From: Gonapodya prolifera JEL478 | Lineage: Eukaryota > Monoblepharomycota > Monoblepharidomycetes > Monoblepharidales > Gonapodyaceae | DNA: 64,000 bases | Direction: 5' to 3' | Assembly: GCA_001574975.1 (NCBI GenBank) | Contig: KQ965777.1 | Coordinates: 248,001-312,000, forward strand | Shown: positions 21,411-31,578 of the stretch, piece after piece | Layout: the number at the start of each line of letters is the position of its first letter | How positions within the stretch are numbered: the stretch's first letter is position 1 | Made by a program: the position numbers and the translations under genes | Notes under the pieces: generated by a model | Told to the model about the DNA's origin: nothing | What the model saw: the letters and a program-made list of their open reading frames with translations, nothing else | Database searches by the model: none

Positions 21411-24400
21411 ATGGACGATGACGACACAACCTTTAATGCTGACTATTTTGCCGGTTACGAGGATGAAGTTCAGGAAGAAGAGGACGACGAGTTTGAGGAC
21501 GTGCCCGCACAACGCATTTCCCTAAACACCTCTTCTACGCCTCTTGAATCAGAATTGAGTGTCCACCATGATGACGACGACGAGGAATTCGAGGATGTTC
21601 CCTTTCCTGAACCTTTGGATATGCCCCAGGAACCTGTACGCACGGAACTCGATTCATTACAAGCGCAGCCGACATTGGATACCATGCCAAAGATAGAAGC
21701 GGTCTCGTTCACGATAGCAAAGCCCATGTGAGCGAAGCAATCCATTCTGTACTGGCTAGAAGCTGAAATGTGGAAGCAATGGTCAACACAGTAAAAATGC
21801 CGCGTCGAATCAAAAGGCGCCCAAGAAGCCCCGATTAACCAAGGCGCAACGCGTGGTGCTTGAAATCATGCATCGCGTGGAAGTCATTTGCTTGGTGGCG
21901 TCAGTAATGTGGCGGGAGAAGCTTTGGACGACACCAGAGGCCCAGGTGTGTTTGAAACCTGTAGCACTTGGCACTTTTTTGTTTGTTAATGCGATAAGCT
22001 TCCCGACTTGAGGCTTCCGCTCTCTCGCATATTCCAGAACCCGTCTTGAATCCATTTATTCGTCATATTGCTTGGATTCGTTACCTCACGCAAGGGCCGT
22101 CAAGCAGCGCACCAACACCGTCAGATTCACTGACAAGAAAGGATTCCAAAGTGCACGCCTTGGAGGAAGAGTCACCACTTCCGACTTCTCACATTGAGGC
22201 CACCCTCAGTCCGTCTCCTCTCAGCCTTGTACAACTGCTAAACTGTGTCAATCGTCTCGCAGCGTGGGTTTCTGGTTGGATTAGGACGCGCCCTGTTGGT
22301 GGAACGTTGCCAGACATTTCGAGGCCTGGTGGACTCGTATCGTATCTTTCAAACCCTTTCAAGCCGAATCAAATGAGCGAATGGGAGGCTCAGTCTCTCA
22401 GAACAGCAGTCTTTGTTGCCTCAGTGAATGCTCTGGGCGTGAGATGCAGGCTTGCTGCAGGGCTGTCGCCAGGATTGGCCACTCCAACATCAGTGGAGAC
22501 GCCTGGGTCTATCTCTACTGGCAACCAAGATGATAAAAATACCATCCACGTATTTCACTTGTGGGCAGAGTGCCTTCTGGATCCTGGACCTGGCGCACCT
22601 CCAAGCACTCCTGGGGGAGAAATGCCTGTGCCCAAGTGGACTTGCGTGGACACCCGCACGGGCAAGGCCGGCGATATGAGGTACTTTCTTCAGAAAGGAA
22701 AGAAAGTCAAGGGAGCATGGGGCGGTTGGACCTATGTTGTCGGAATCGAAAATGGTGAGTGCTATTGGTTGCAATACCGTTTCCTAGATTCTGAATTGCT
22801 GTAGGCGCCCGTAGCATCGTTATCAGACCTCACTCCGCGTTACACGTCTTCATCGTTGACACCCAATCAGAACCCTTCAGAACCTGGTTTCTTCTCCAAT
22901 TTATGTGCCCTTTTTGCATCTTTGACTGATTCTGCAAATGCCGTGGATGCTTCCGAAATCGTTCGCAAAAGCGCTGCAATGCCAACTAGAATGGACGACT
23001 TCCGTAATCACCCAATTTATGCTCTGGAGCGGCACTTGAAGCAAACTGAAATCATCCATCCTCTGCGACCCGTCCTCGGTCAATTCAGGGGCGAAAAAAT
23101 ATATCCCCGAGAAAATGTGAAATCTTTGAAATCATCTGATGCATGGTGGAAAGAAGGACGGCAAGTGATGGAGGGAGCTGATCCTTTGAAGTGGGTTAAG
23201 AGGAGGGTGTCTACTATCAGGGCCCGGCGTGAGGTGGAAGCAGAGAAGATGGGCTACAACATTAGCGGGACACGTTCGAAGTCAAAGGGAAAGGGCAAAG
23301 CCGCGATGCGTTACGGCGGGGAATCAGATGAGGATGAATTAGGCGATGACGGGCCGATGGACAGTAATGCACCTGAACCTGGAATGGTAGGGCTCTACGG
23401 AGAATGGCAAACGTCTGTGTATATTCCGCCCCCCGTGATTGACGTAAGTGATTTTTGTATGCACTCTGTACTGCCGTCTTGATAAAACACACTGTTGTCG
23501 ATACTAGGGCGTTGTTCCAAAGAATTCCTTTGGGAATATCGATCTTTATAAAAAGTCTATGCTACCGAATGGCTCTCGGCATATCAGACTCCCAGGGATC
23601 GGTCAAATTGCGAAGAAACTTGGGGTTGACTATGCTGACGCGGTTGTGAGTCACGATTGAATTATTTGCAAGGGACCGGCGCTAACATAAGCATGTTCAA
23701 CTTTAATTTGTAAGGTCGGTTTCGAATTTTCTTCAGGACGCTCCCACCCTGTTCTTGATGGTATCGTAGTTGCCGAAGAGTACACAGAGCTCCTGACTGG
23801 AGCGGTTTCAGAAGTGTCCGCTCTTGAAGCTCAGGTGGAGTGGGACAAGAAGAGTCGACGAGCGATATCGAACTGGAGAAAGCTCACCCGGGGATTGGCG
23901 ATGAAAGAGCAATTGAAAAGGGAATGGGGATGGAACGGTGAAGTCGATGCATCGGAAGTGATGAAAGAGTCAATAAATCCGGACGATCCACTCCGGAAGT
24001 ATGTGGATCAGCGCATGGAAGAAGCCGAGGTGGAACTCGATCAGCTTGTCCAAGAGCGTCAGAGCATGGATGCTGACCTTTTCGATGACAATGAATTGGA
24101 GGAAGAGCTGGGACGACGGAACCGACGACGCAAACGACAGGTCGCAGCTTCAGTGGAGGATCATGAAGACGATGAAGGAAGTGGTTCTAGCTCCGTTCGT
24201 CCTGAAAGTACTCCACCGCAAGCACCACGCTTCAAGAAGAAGCGCCGAGCTGGGATCGTCAGTGATTCCGACTCTGACGTCGCCATGGAAAGGGATGTGG
24301 AATCAAAAGAGCAGAGTGAGAACAATGTCGGAGGCGGTCCCGTTGCCCTTTCAGCGGCCCTTGGAGACATGGACGATTGGGAGTTTGGTGATGAGAGTGG

Positions 24401-24428
24401 AGGCGCTGGTGTATTTCTGTTGGACTGA
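21411..24428 (+). CDS. RAD4: XPC/Rad4 nucleotide excision repair damage-recognition protein
   Basis: Recognises helix-distorting DNA lesions in global-genome nucleotide excision repair. The acidic N terminus (DDDDEEFEDVPFPEP) is followed by a nuclear basic stretch (QKAPKKPRLTKAQR). Next comes the Rad4 transglutaminase-like domain (fragments RTAVFVASVNALGVRCRLAA and HVFHLWAECLL...WTCVDTRTG). The beta-hairpin domains come next: BHD1 around PIYALERHLKQTEIIHP, BHD2 around GLYGEWQTSVYIPPPVID, and BHD3 reading GVVPKNSFGNIDLY with SRHIRLPGIGQIAKKLGVDY and AVVGFEFSSGR. The C-terminal tail is charged with runs of Arg/Lys and Glu/Asp. About eight exons with short introns (for example near 21730-21795, 22755-22802, 23443-23507 and 23647-23715). 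It converges with the F-box gene, with only 79 bp between stop codons. Confidence 0.93.
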
Positions 24429-24507
24429 GCCTATTTTGAATTGCGAACTAATGATACTGCAACATGCTACTACTGTGATGAAAAGAAACTACTGTAATTA
24501 AATGCGA

Positions 24508-26392
24508 CTACATGTTAATATTCATGAAACATCCTGGTAGACTGCCCGGCAGTGTCGGGCTCCTCTCCCGAAGCTTGTGCGGTGTGGAAGGGGAAGCAGC
24601 GCCAATTATTTTTCGGCGGAGAATTGCGTTTCTCACACCAAGGAGCACCTCCAGCGACATTGTATCCGGATCTGTTCCCAAAACGTGCCGCAGAAAGCCA
24701 GCTTGATGCACCAGCCGAGCCCTGAACCCAACAGCTCCCTTTGTGGCCTCGAGAACCGACAGCGCATCCTCTCCGTCGACCCAGCTCCACAAGGGAGCAA
24801 GTGAGGCCATATGCTCGGGCCTCAACGGTCCCGCGGTGATTGCGGTCGGGTGGAGGAATCCGAGGAGTTGCTTTGCTGCAATCGGCGCTTTGAGGTTGGG
24901 GTTTCCCAGCAGCTCCTTTAGAAGCCACTTCACGGCATCGGATCCCGCTCGCATGTCCCAGGTGTCGTCTTTTTCCAATCCGCCCCCTACGGCCGCCCAC
25001 GCGATCAGGCGCGTTGTGAGGTGCACGAAATGAACATTTGTGCCGCGGTCGTGCAGCCAGAGCGCGAAGGGAACAGCGCGCTGGCGGGTGTAGTTCCAGC
25101 ACGCGCGTGCGTCGACGGGAGAGTACGGTGTGGGGTAGGTCGTTGGCGTGACGGGGAGGTTGTTTACGATGTCGAAGATGAAGGGGTCGGTGTCGATGAG
25201 AAGGGATGGAGGGTCGATGAGTGCGGTGGGTCGGCCCACGAGCCAAGTGGGGAGGGGGATCCAAGACAGAGACCACGATGACGGTGTTGTGTAGGCGCTC
25301 GGTCTCGCCCTGGGAGTGTTGAGCAACTGCAGATTGGCGCCGTTGCTGATCAGAGCTTGCACGCATTCGGCGCACGGTATGCCCTCGTCGTCCCCGTAGG
25401 CGTACTCGTGGTCCACGCTGATCAGGAACCGCCACCACGCCGCCGCGAGCAGCTGACGCTGTGTGAACGGGTGCAGCATCTGTACGGGGAACGCGAACTC
25501 GCGTAAGTGTGTGTGCAGCGTGCGGTGCAGGTCGGTGGCTTGTTTGGCGCACAGGTAGGCGAGATTTCCGACGCTTTCGGTTTGGGCATCGTCGAGGTCT
25601 TGAGTAGGTGTGGTGGTGGTGAGTGTGAAGTCGGCACTCTCGGTGGATGAGAAGTGGAGGTAGTCGAACGTGGCGAATTTGGACGACGTCAGTTGGTTGA
25701 CTGGGGAGGGATCGGGGTTTGAAGACGGTTGAGTACCCGCACGGAGTTCGGCATCACTATCGCAAAGAAAAATGCTCACCAACATCGTGCACACGCCACA
25801 CATCTGAATAGTCGAGGGGAAGGAGTCCACCATACACGTGCTGCGAGATCCTGACGACAACGTCGGTCACCGTCACCGTTTGCTGAACGTCAACGAATAC
25901 GGATGCGGACGGAAGCGGGTAAACAGGGCCTCCGAGCGCCTTTCTTCGCTTCTGCTCAAAGTCAACTGTTTGGATTACTGCTCGAGGGAGCGGTATGCGA
26001 GTTGACAATGTGCACTCTGGCACGGTCGACGACGACGCAAAGAGCTGTTGGAGTGAAAGCTCCTTTCCTGTACGGCGTTCCACCACAGCGAGTCCGACAA
26101 ACGCACACCACCAGTCCAGACCCATGGTCACTTTGGTGGAGGGTCGGTGACGCTTCTCGTACCACCGCACCGCATGCAGCAATGCGCGATGGGATCCGAA
26201 CACCTTGACGAACCGCGCGCGGGCTACTAAAGGCGTGCGAGAGATTGAGAACAACCGGGAGCAGGTGGATGCCAGGGACGAAAACGAGTCCATCGCGGTG
26301 GCCCGCTCGGTGGAAGAGCACGCGAGGGTATGGAAGATGGAGTGCAGGACGGAATCGGGAAGAGCAGCGAGACGGGGTGCTGTGAATGGCAT
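24508..26392 (-). CDS. F-box-like protein
   Basis: Likely substrate adaptor for an SCF ubiquitin ligase. Two exons: 26392-25780 and 25700-24508, joined in frame across a 79-nt intron whose acceptor is CCCCAG before TCAACC (a nearer AG would shift the frame into a stop). An F-box-like segment lies at residues about 6-55 (LAALPDSVLHSIFHTLACSS then FSSLASTCSRLFSISRTPLV). The rest, more than 500 residues, has no repeat or domain I can name, apart from an ankyrin-like fragment CVQALISNGANLQLLNT and similar helical pairs later (LIAWAAVGGGL, WLLKELLGNPNLKAPIAA). Ankyrin-type repeats are therefore possible but degenerate. The F-box call rests on one short motif. Confidence 0.6.
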
Positions 26393-27101
26393 ATCGGAAT
26401 GCTGATGGAGATTGGAAAACAGGGATGATGAGTTTGGGTCAATGGGCTGGGATGAGAACGGCTTCGGCCAGGACGCTCCACCACTCACCAGAGGAAGTTG
26501 AAGGCAGATGGATGCGATTGGCTCGTGTTTGCGAGTGAATCGCGCTATTTGAGTGGATCTGTGAGGGAATTCCCGTGTTTATAATACCTTCACTGATATA
26601 TCACCATCTTAATATATTCCGGAAACTTGGTGTTCCTGGATAAGTATGGTCTTCTGGGACCCTGTATATCGAAATATCCAACTATATAACACGTTCTAAT
26701 AGAGTGGGGCGACGCCATTGAGCTCGCCCGTGCGAGCAGGTATTGTAATCCACGCTCAAACGTAGTGGAGGTCACGAAGGAGTACATTTTTCCTCGTACA
26801 TCACGTCCAAGACTTTGCCCTACATCTATGGGCTTTGAAACTACCATCGCTCGCAATTTTAATTGGTTCACCTAGTAGGTTCACAGTTTCCATGGCCATA
26901 GTTCCAGTGGACTGCAACAGATGCTCCCCACGTCATCGAGTGCATTCAATTGCAACACTGCGCTCTTTGAGCTTTGGCAGTCCCATAAAACGTGTTCCGC
27001 TTGTGTGACTGAGCGGTTACGGTTGAACTTCGCATCCTGCTTCGGCCGATATTGTCACTCCCAGGCCGATTGCAACCCCCCTGCCTCCTTCCGAATCACC
27101 G
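26393..27101. other. Divergent intergenic region
   Basis: About 710 bp between the divergent F-box and CoA-transferase genes. It is AT-richer in its first half (26570-26710). A 93-codon minus-strand frame at 26590-26871 has no ATG at its beginning and no family resemblance, so it is not called. No repeats or inverted termini were seen. Confidence 0.6.
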
Positions 27102-29233
27102 ATGCAGGCCCGCTCGACGCTCGCAGCAAGCCTGCCACGAATCGCATCATCGCTCGTCGTCCCCTTGTGCGCACCTGCCGCGCTCAAGGTTTTGGTTCCG
27201 ATCTCACGAGTGTCATCTCCGGTCCCATCCCCGTCGCGGAATGTCCACACCACTGGAAACAGACGCTGGTTTTCCGGCACTGCGATCCGGAATCTCGCGT
27301 CGTCGGCGCCATCAACACCTCAAGCGCGGAGAAAGGACTTTTTGGGTGCCGATGACTTGAGTGGCCTTCTTGTCGTCAGCATTGACCAGGCGGTTGCCGC
27401 TCCCCTGTGAGTAGTCTGAGACCAGCGAGGACACCGAAGGTTAAGCGCGAAGCGCTGACCGAGGCCGGCGAGCCTGAGGCCAAGCCGCGTCCGCCGGAGG
27501 CGCATGATAATTCGAGCACCGGAGTCGCGAGGTCGAGGTCTAAGTGCGATAGCACTGACCCAGAGATGTCCGTCCGAGGCGGATCACTTGCCGCGAAGCG
27601 GTTACTTTGCAGAGCGCGGAGCGAGCGCATATTCCCGCGAGAGGCGAATACCCCGCGGAGTTGGATAGTCGCACGCGCGGAGCGTGTATCGAGGCTCATC
27701 CCCTTTTGATCTGCAACCACCTGTCTGTCGCAATTCATTCGTGATCCACAAGCTCGTTTCTCGTACCAGGTGTGCCGCGAAACTCGCCGACGCCGGTGCC
27801 CGCGTCATCAAGGTCGAACGAAAGGGTGAAGGGGACTTTGCCCGGGGCTACGACCGTCACGTGCGCGGGCAAGATAGCTCCTACTTCGTTTGGCTGAACA
27901 GGGGGAAGGAGTCGGTCGCGCTGGACCTGAAGGACCCCAACGATCTGAGACTGCTGGACCGCATGATTTCAAAGGCGGATGTCTTCATCCAAAACCTCGC
28001 TCCGGGAGCCACGTCCAGGATGAAGGTCGATGGGTTGGGCTTCGGCAGCAAGGCGCTGAGGCAGCGGTATCCCAGGCTCATCACGGTTGATATGAGCGGG
28101 TCAGTTCGGGAAGCGGCGAAAGAAGCATGACTTTTCTTTCATGGTTTAAACGCTCCCTGTCTCTCAACATTCTAGTTACGGGGAGGTTTGTTTCCCACGG
28201 CCCCTGACTTTCCAACCGTCTTGTCTCACCTCAAATTTCATAACAGCGTGGGCCTCTCAAAGACATGAAAGCATATGACATGCTCGTGCAGGGCGAGAGC
28301 GGTTTGATTACGCTCAGTGGTGCCCGCGTCGGCATTTCTCTTTGCGACATTGGCTGCGTAAGATTCGTTCTCTCGAAACTCGTTCCTTTGCGAACACCTC
28401 ATTTTCTTGGCGCCGTCGTCGCTAGGGTCTCTCCGCTTACTCTGGTGTGCTTCAAGCACTGTACCATCGTGAGCGCACAGGAAAAGGTCGCGGTGTCGAG
28501 GTTTCACTCTACCATGCTCTGAGCGACTGGACCAACCCGCAACTCCTCATGTACACTGAAGGAGGATTTGCTTCAAAGCCAAGCGGGAGTACGTATTCAT
28601 GCATTACGCGGCACTTTTTCCCCAATGTTGACAAGTTTGCGCTTCAATCACGGCCAATTTCCTCGACAGTCCATCATCCTGGTTTGGCACCATACGGCGC
28701 CTATCGCGCCGGCGACGGTCTTGAAGTGTTGATTTCGATCCAAAACGAGCGTGAATGGGCGAATTTGGCGACCAAGGTGGGACCAACTGTTTGACGTGGC
28801 TTTCACACGCACCTCTCAGAAGATATGTATCGTGTTCCTCTAGGTGCTGAACCGCCCCGAGCTTACAACCGACCCTCGCTTCAACCCCAACACCTCGCGC
28901 GTCAAGAACCGCAAAGCGCTCGACGAAATCATCCTCGATGCGTTCGGAAAGCTCACGCGGGCGGACCTGATTGCAAAACTCGAGGCCGCCCAGATCGCGT
29001 ACGGGCGAATGTCCACCCTCGACGATCTGGCAGCGCATCCGCAGAACCGATACATCAAGGTCGGAACGCAGAGCGGCAAGGAGGAGGTCACGTTGCTGGG
29101 TCCCGGTACGCAGTTTGTCGACGAGGAGCATGAGCCGGAGGGATTGAGGACTAAGGAGAGCGCAGAGTGGTTTGGAATAGTACCCGGTTTAGATGAGCAT
29201 GGTACGAAGATTCGAGAAGAATTTTCCTCGTAA
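27102..29233 (+). CDS. Mitochondrial family III (CaiB/BaiF, SUGCT-like) CoA-transferase
   Basis: Transfers CoA between carboxylic acids; by type the closest known role is succinate-dependent glutaryl/hydroxymethylglutaryl-CoA formation. The N terminus from 27102 is Arg/Ser-rich without acids, a mitochondrial presequence. The conserved start of the fold is split by the 363-nt intron 27407-27769: SIDQAVAAPL joins CAAKLADAGARVIKVER. Then come FVWLNRGKESVALDLKD and RYPRLITVDMSGYGE. The catalytic-Asp region is AYDMLVQGESGLITLSG, followed by GISLCDIGCGLSAYSGVLQ (joined across an intron), RTGKGRGVEVSLYHAL and HPGLAPYGAYRAGDG. The C terminus has MSTLDDLAAHPQ, typical of the family. Intron 1 carries hairpin repeat copy B; the other introns are short. 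The exact substrate cannot be read from the sequence. Confidence 0.9.
27421..27695 (+). repeat. Intronic GC-rich hairpin repeat, copy B
   Basis: Fills most of intron 1 of the CoA-transferase gene and is in the same orientation as that gene. Hairpins seen: AGCGC-GAA-GCGCT (27444-27456), AGTGC-GATA-GCACT (27543-27556) flanked by GGTC/GACC, CCGC-GAA-GCGG (27591-27601), TATTC/GAATA (27630-27650) and CACGC/GCGTG (27672-27686). Shared with copy A (6690-7035, minus strand) are the TAAGCGC..GCGCTGACCGAGG block, GTCCGCCGGAGGCG (27489-27502), GAGATGTCCG, the GCGGAGCGA core and TCGAGGTCTAAGTGCGA. The copies are clearly related but diverged. Function and family are unknown. Confidence 0.8.
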
Positions 29234-29622
29234 ATAATCTATCAAAGCAAGAAAAGCCCTTACAAATTATTTTGGCGCGGCGCAGCAGTAGTCCTGGCCA
29301 TCGAACGATTTTTCCTATCCCCAATCCTTCAGGCGGATCGCGCGATGTTTTGACATGCCAATAGCCCTTCCTCGAATTTTTGAAGAGCAGTGAGTCTATT
29401 TTTCCTTTGATGCGCGCTCTTTCGAGCCCATGTCGTCGAAGTGGGTCCAACTAACAGCATTCGGTTGAACGATTTGCTCAGGCGCTTCTCTAGCAAAGGG
29501 GAACTCTCACGAATTCCAACGAATCCAACACTCGAGAGACTTCTGCAATCGTCTCCCAAAGAACCATCCTGACACCCGCCAATTCGCCACCCTACCACTC
29601 AGCAAAACCAAACAGAGACCCG
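29234..29622. other. Intergenic region, nothing recognised
   Basis: About 390 bp between the CoA-transferase stop and the AdoMet decarboxylase start, presumably the 3' end of the former and the promoter and leader of the latter. AdoMetDC genes elsewhere often carry a regulatory upstream ORF; I did not find a convincing short ORF here. Confidence 0.5.
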
Positions 29623-31336
29623 ATGATTGTCAACATTCCCCCCTTTTCCGAGAACTCCGCAGCCACTGCTGTATCCCCTCAGGTACTATTACCCTTGTTT
29701 TTCAAGGTCCTCCTCGCAAATGTCTCATTGCGCCCTGATGTCCGGATCCATCATGATGCTTCCACTCCCATCTCTGTGCGACACAGTCACTGATCGGATT
29801 CGAAGGTCCCGAAAAACTGCTTGAAGTATGGTTCCGCCCCAACAGCGATGCAAAAGAGTGTCGCGAGCTCCACCATCGGCACCGTTCGTGCGGTCTCCGA
29901 ATTGTGGACCAACCCACCTGGGAGGACATGCTCAACATTGTAAAATGCCAGGTTCTCAGTCGGAAGAGCAACGACTACGTGGACGAATTCGTTCTCAGGT
30001 GTGTTGGAAGGCTTCATCCGCGGAGGCTTCTGATCCATGCTGACTCTCACTGCCTTCAAGTGAATCCTCCATGTTCGTGTACTCTCACAAGATTATTCTC
30101 AAGACCTGCGGCACCACCACCTTGCTCCTCGCCCTTCCCCGCATCCTCGAGATTGCGCACACCAACTGTGGTCTGGAGCTTGTTGATTCGGTTTTCTACT
30201 CCCGCAAGGCTTTCATGTTCCCTGCTAAGCAGAAGTGGCCACATGGTAACTGGGGAGATGAAGTGCGTAGTCTTTCTCTTTGCTCTTTTTCAGAGATTCT
30301 AATCTGTCCGATTTCAGGTGTTGTACCTCGACACCATCTTTCAGCCTGAGCACTTCCACACTTCCGGATACGTGGTCGGAAAGATCAACGGAGAACACTG
30401 GAACCTGTACACGGCCGCCCCCCGGCGCGACTCGGATGTAGTTGGTTGGGATGAGGAAGACCCTTACTCGGAAGCAGACGAGGAGATGGAGGAGCTCTAC
30501 AAGGATGATCTCACCCTGGAGGTGCTTATGAGCGAGCTGAACCCGGAGAAGATGAAGGCTTTCTGGAAAAAAGATGGTGAGACAGAAGAGGAAGGCGCCA
30601 AGCGCATTTATGTAAGTGTTCTGTGTACCGTGTCTCTCTCAGAATGGGTATTCATGGCTGCAATTTGATTCAGAACGACAGTGGTCTCGGCTCAATTTTC
30701 CCACATACCACTGTCGATGATCATTGCTTTGACCCTTGTGGGTACTCCCTCAATGGTCTGATCGACCAATACTACTGGACGGTCCATGTGACTCCCGAAG
30801 ACCATTGCTCATACGCGTCTTTTGAGACCAACATTCCAATTTCTGTGGCGGCCTCCCCGCTGGCTTACCAAAGCTACGAAGAGGTTGTCCGGAAGGTCAT
30901 CGGAGTGTTTGAACCGGGAAAGGTCACTGTCACACTGTTCTCCCGCAAACCCGAAAACAAGGACAGGGAAACCTCGGACACCGAGTCGAGGTCTGAATCC
31001 AGCACATCTGTGAACGGGAGTAATCATGCTACTACGTTGTTCCAGCTCCCCGTTGTTGGACCAGGGGCTGTGGCTTCATGGGGTCGAAAATCCGTGGACA
31101 ACATTGTTTCGTCGGAGCATGCAAACATGGTCTTGACCGGCTCAGCAGTGGATGGTTACTTGATGAGGGATCGCGTGGTGTACGATTTGGGAGGTTGGGA
31201 TTTAGTTTTCGCGCAATTCACACGGAAGAGACGACGTGCGCTCAAGTTTGCTACTGAGGTCGCTGCACTGGACGCTCGTCCCGAAGAAGTTCGGGCTGCA
31301 GGAAAGGCCGCTGAGCCTGAGGGGATCTCCTCCTAA
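29623..31336 (+). CDS. SPE2: S-adenosylmethionine decarboxylase proenzyme
   Basis: Pyruvoyl enzyme that makes decarboxylated AdoMet for spermidine and spermine synthesis. The start at 29623 gives [13 protein letters not shown]. The next recognised exon contains [13 protein letters not shown], then [14 protein letters not shown]. The autocleavage site LSESSMF is created by splicing: exon end GTT CTC AG joins T GAA TCC TCC ATG TTC, so the intron lies two codons before the Glu-Ser bond that is cut to form the pyruvoyl group. [11 protein letters not shown] follows, then [39 protein letters not shown] and [14 protein letters not shown], all hallmark segments. The C-terminal extension (from about 30950) is Ser/Glu-rich then basic. 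The stop is TAA at 31334-31336. The small N-terminal exon needs confirmation. Confidence 0.93.
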
Positions 31337-31578
31337 ATGGATAGAATGAATTTTTTGAAGGCGATAATCATTTGTTTGGAGTTTATGTATCAAAGTAGAA
31401 AGACATCATGACTTCCTGATATGTGCAAATGAGATCTGTGAGCGGGAAAATTCATTGGTCGCCTCAACCGACCGGCCGACGTTGCTCTCCAAGCTTAGCC
31501 TCTGAAGGCACAGAACCTTTTCCACCAGTGACCAGTTTTACTGTGTCCGTTGGCGACTCGTCTCTTTAATCGAGCCTC

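Noticed and set aside
26590-26871. Minus-strand 93-codon frame
   Set aside because: It lacks an ATG at its start and shows no recognisable family or splice context; treated as intergenic.
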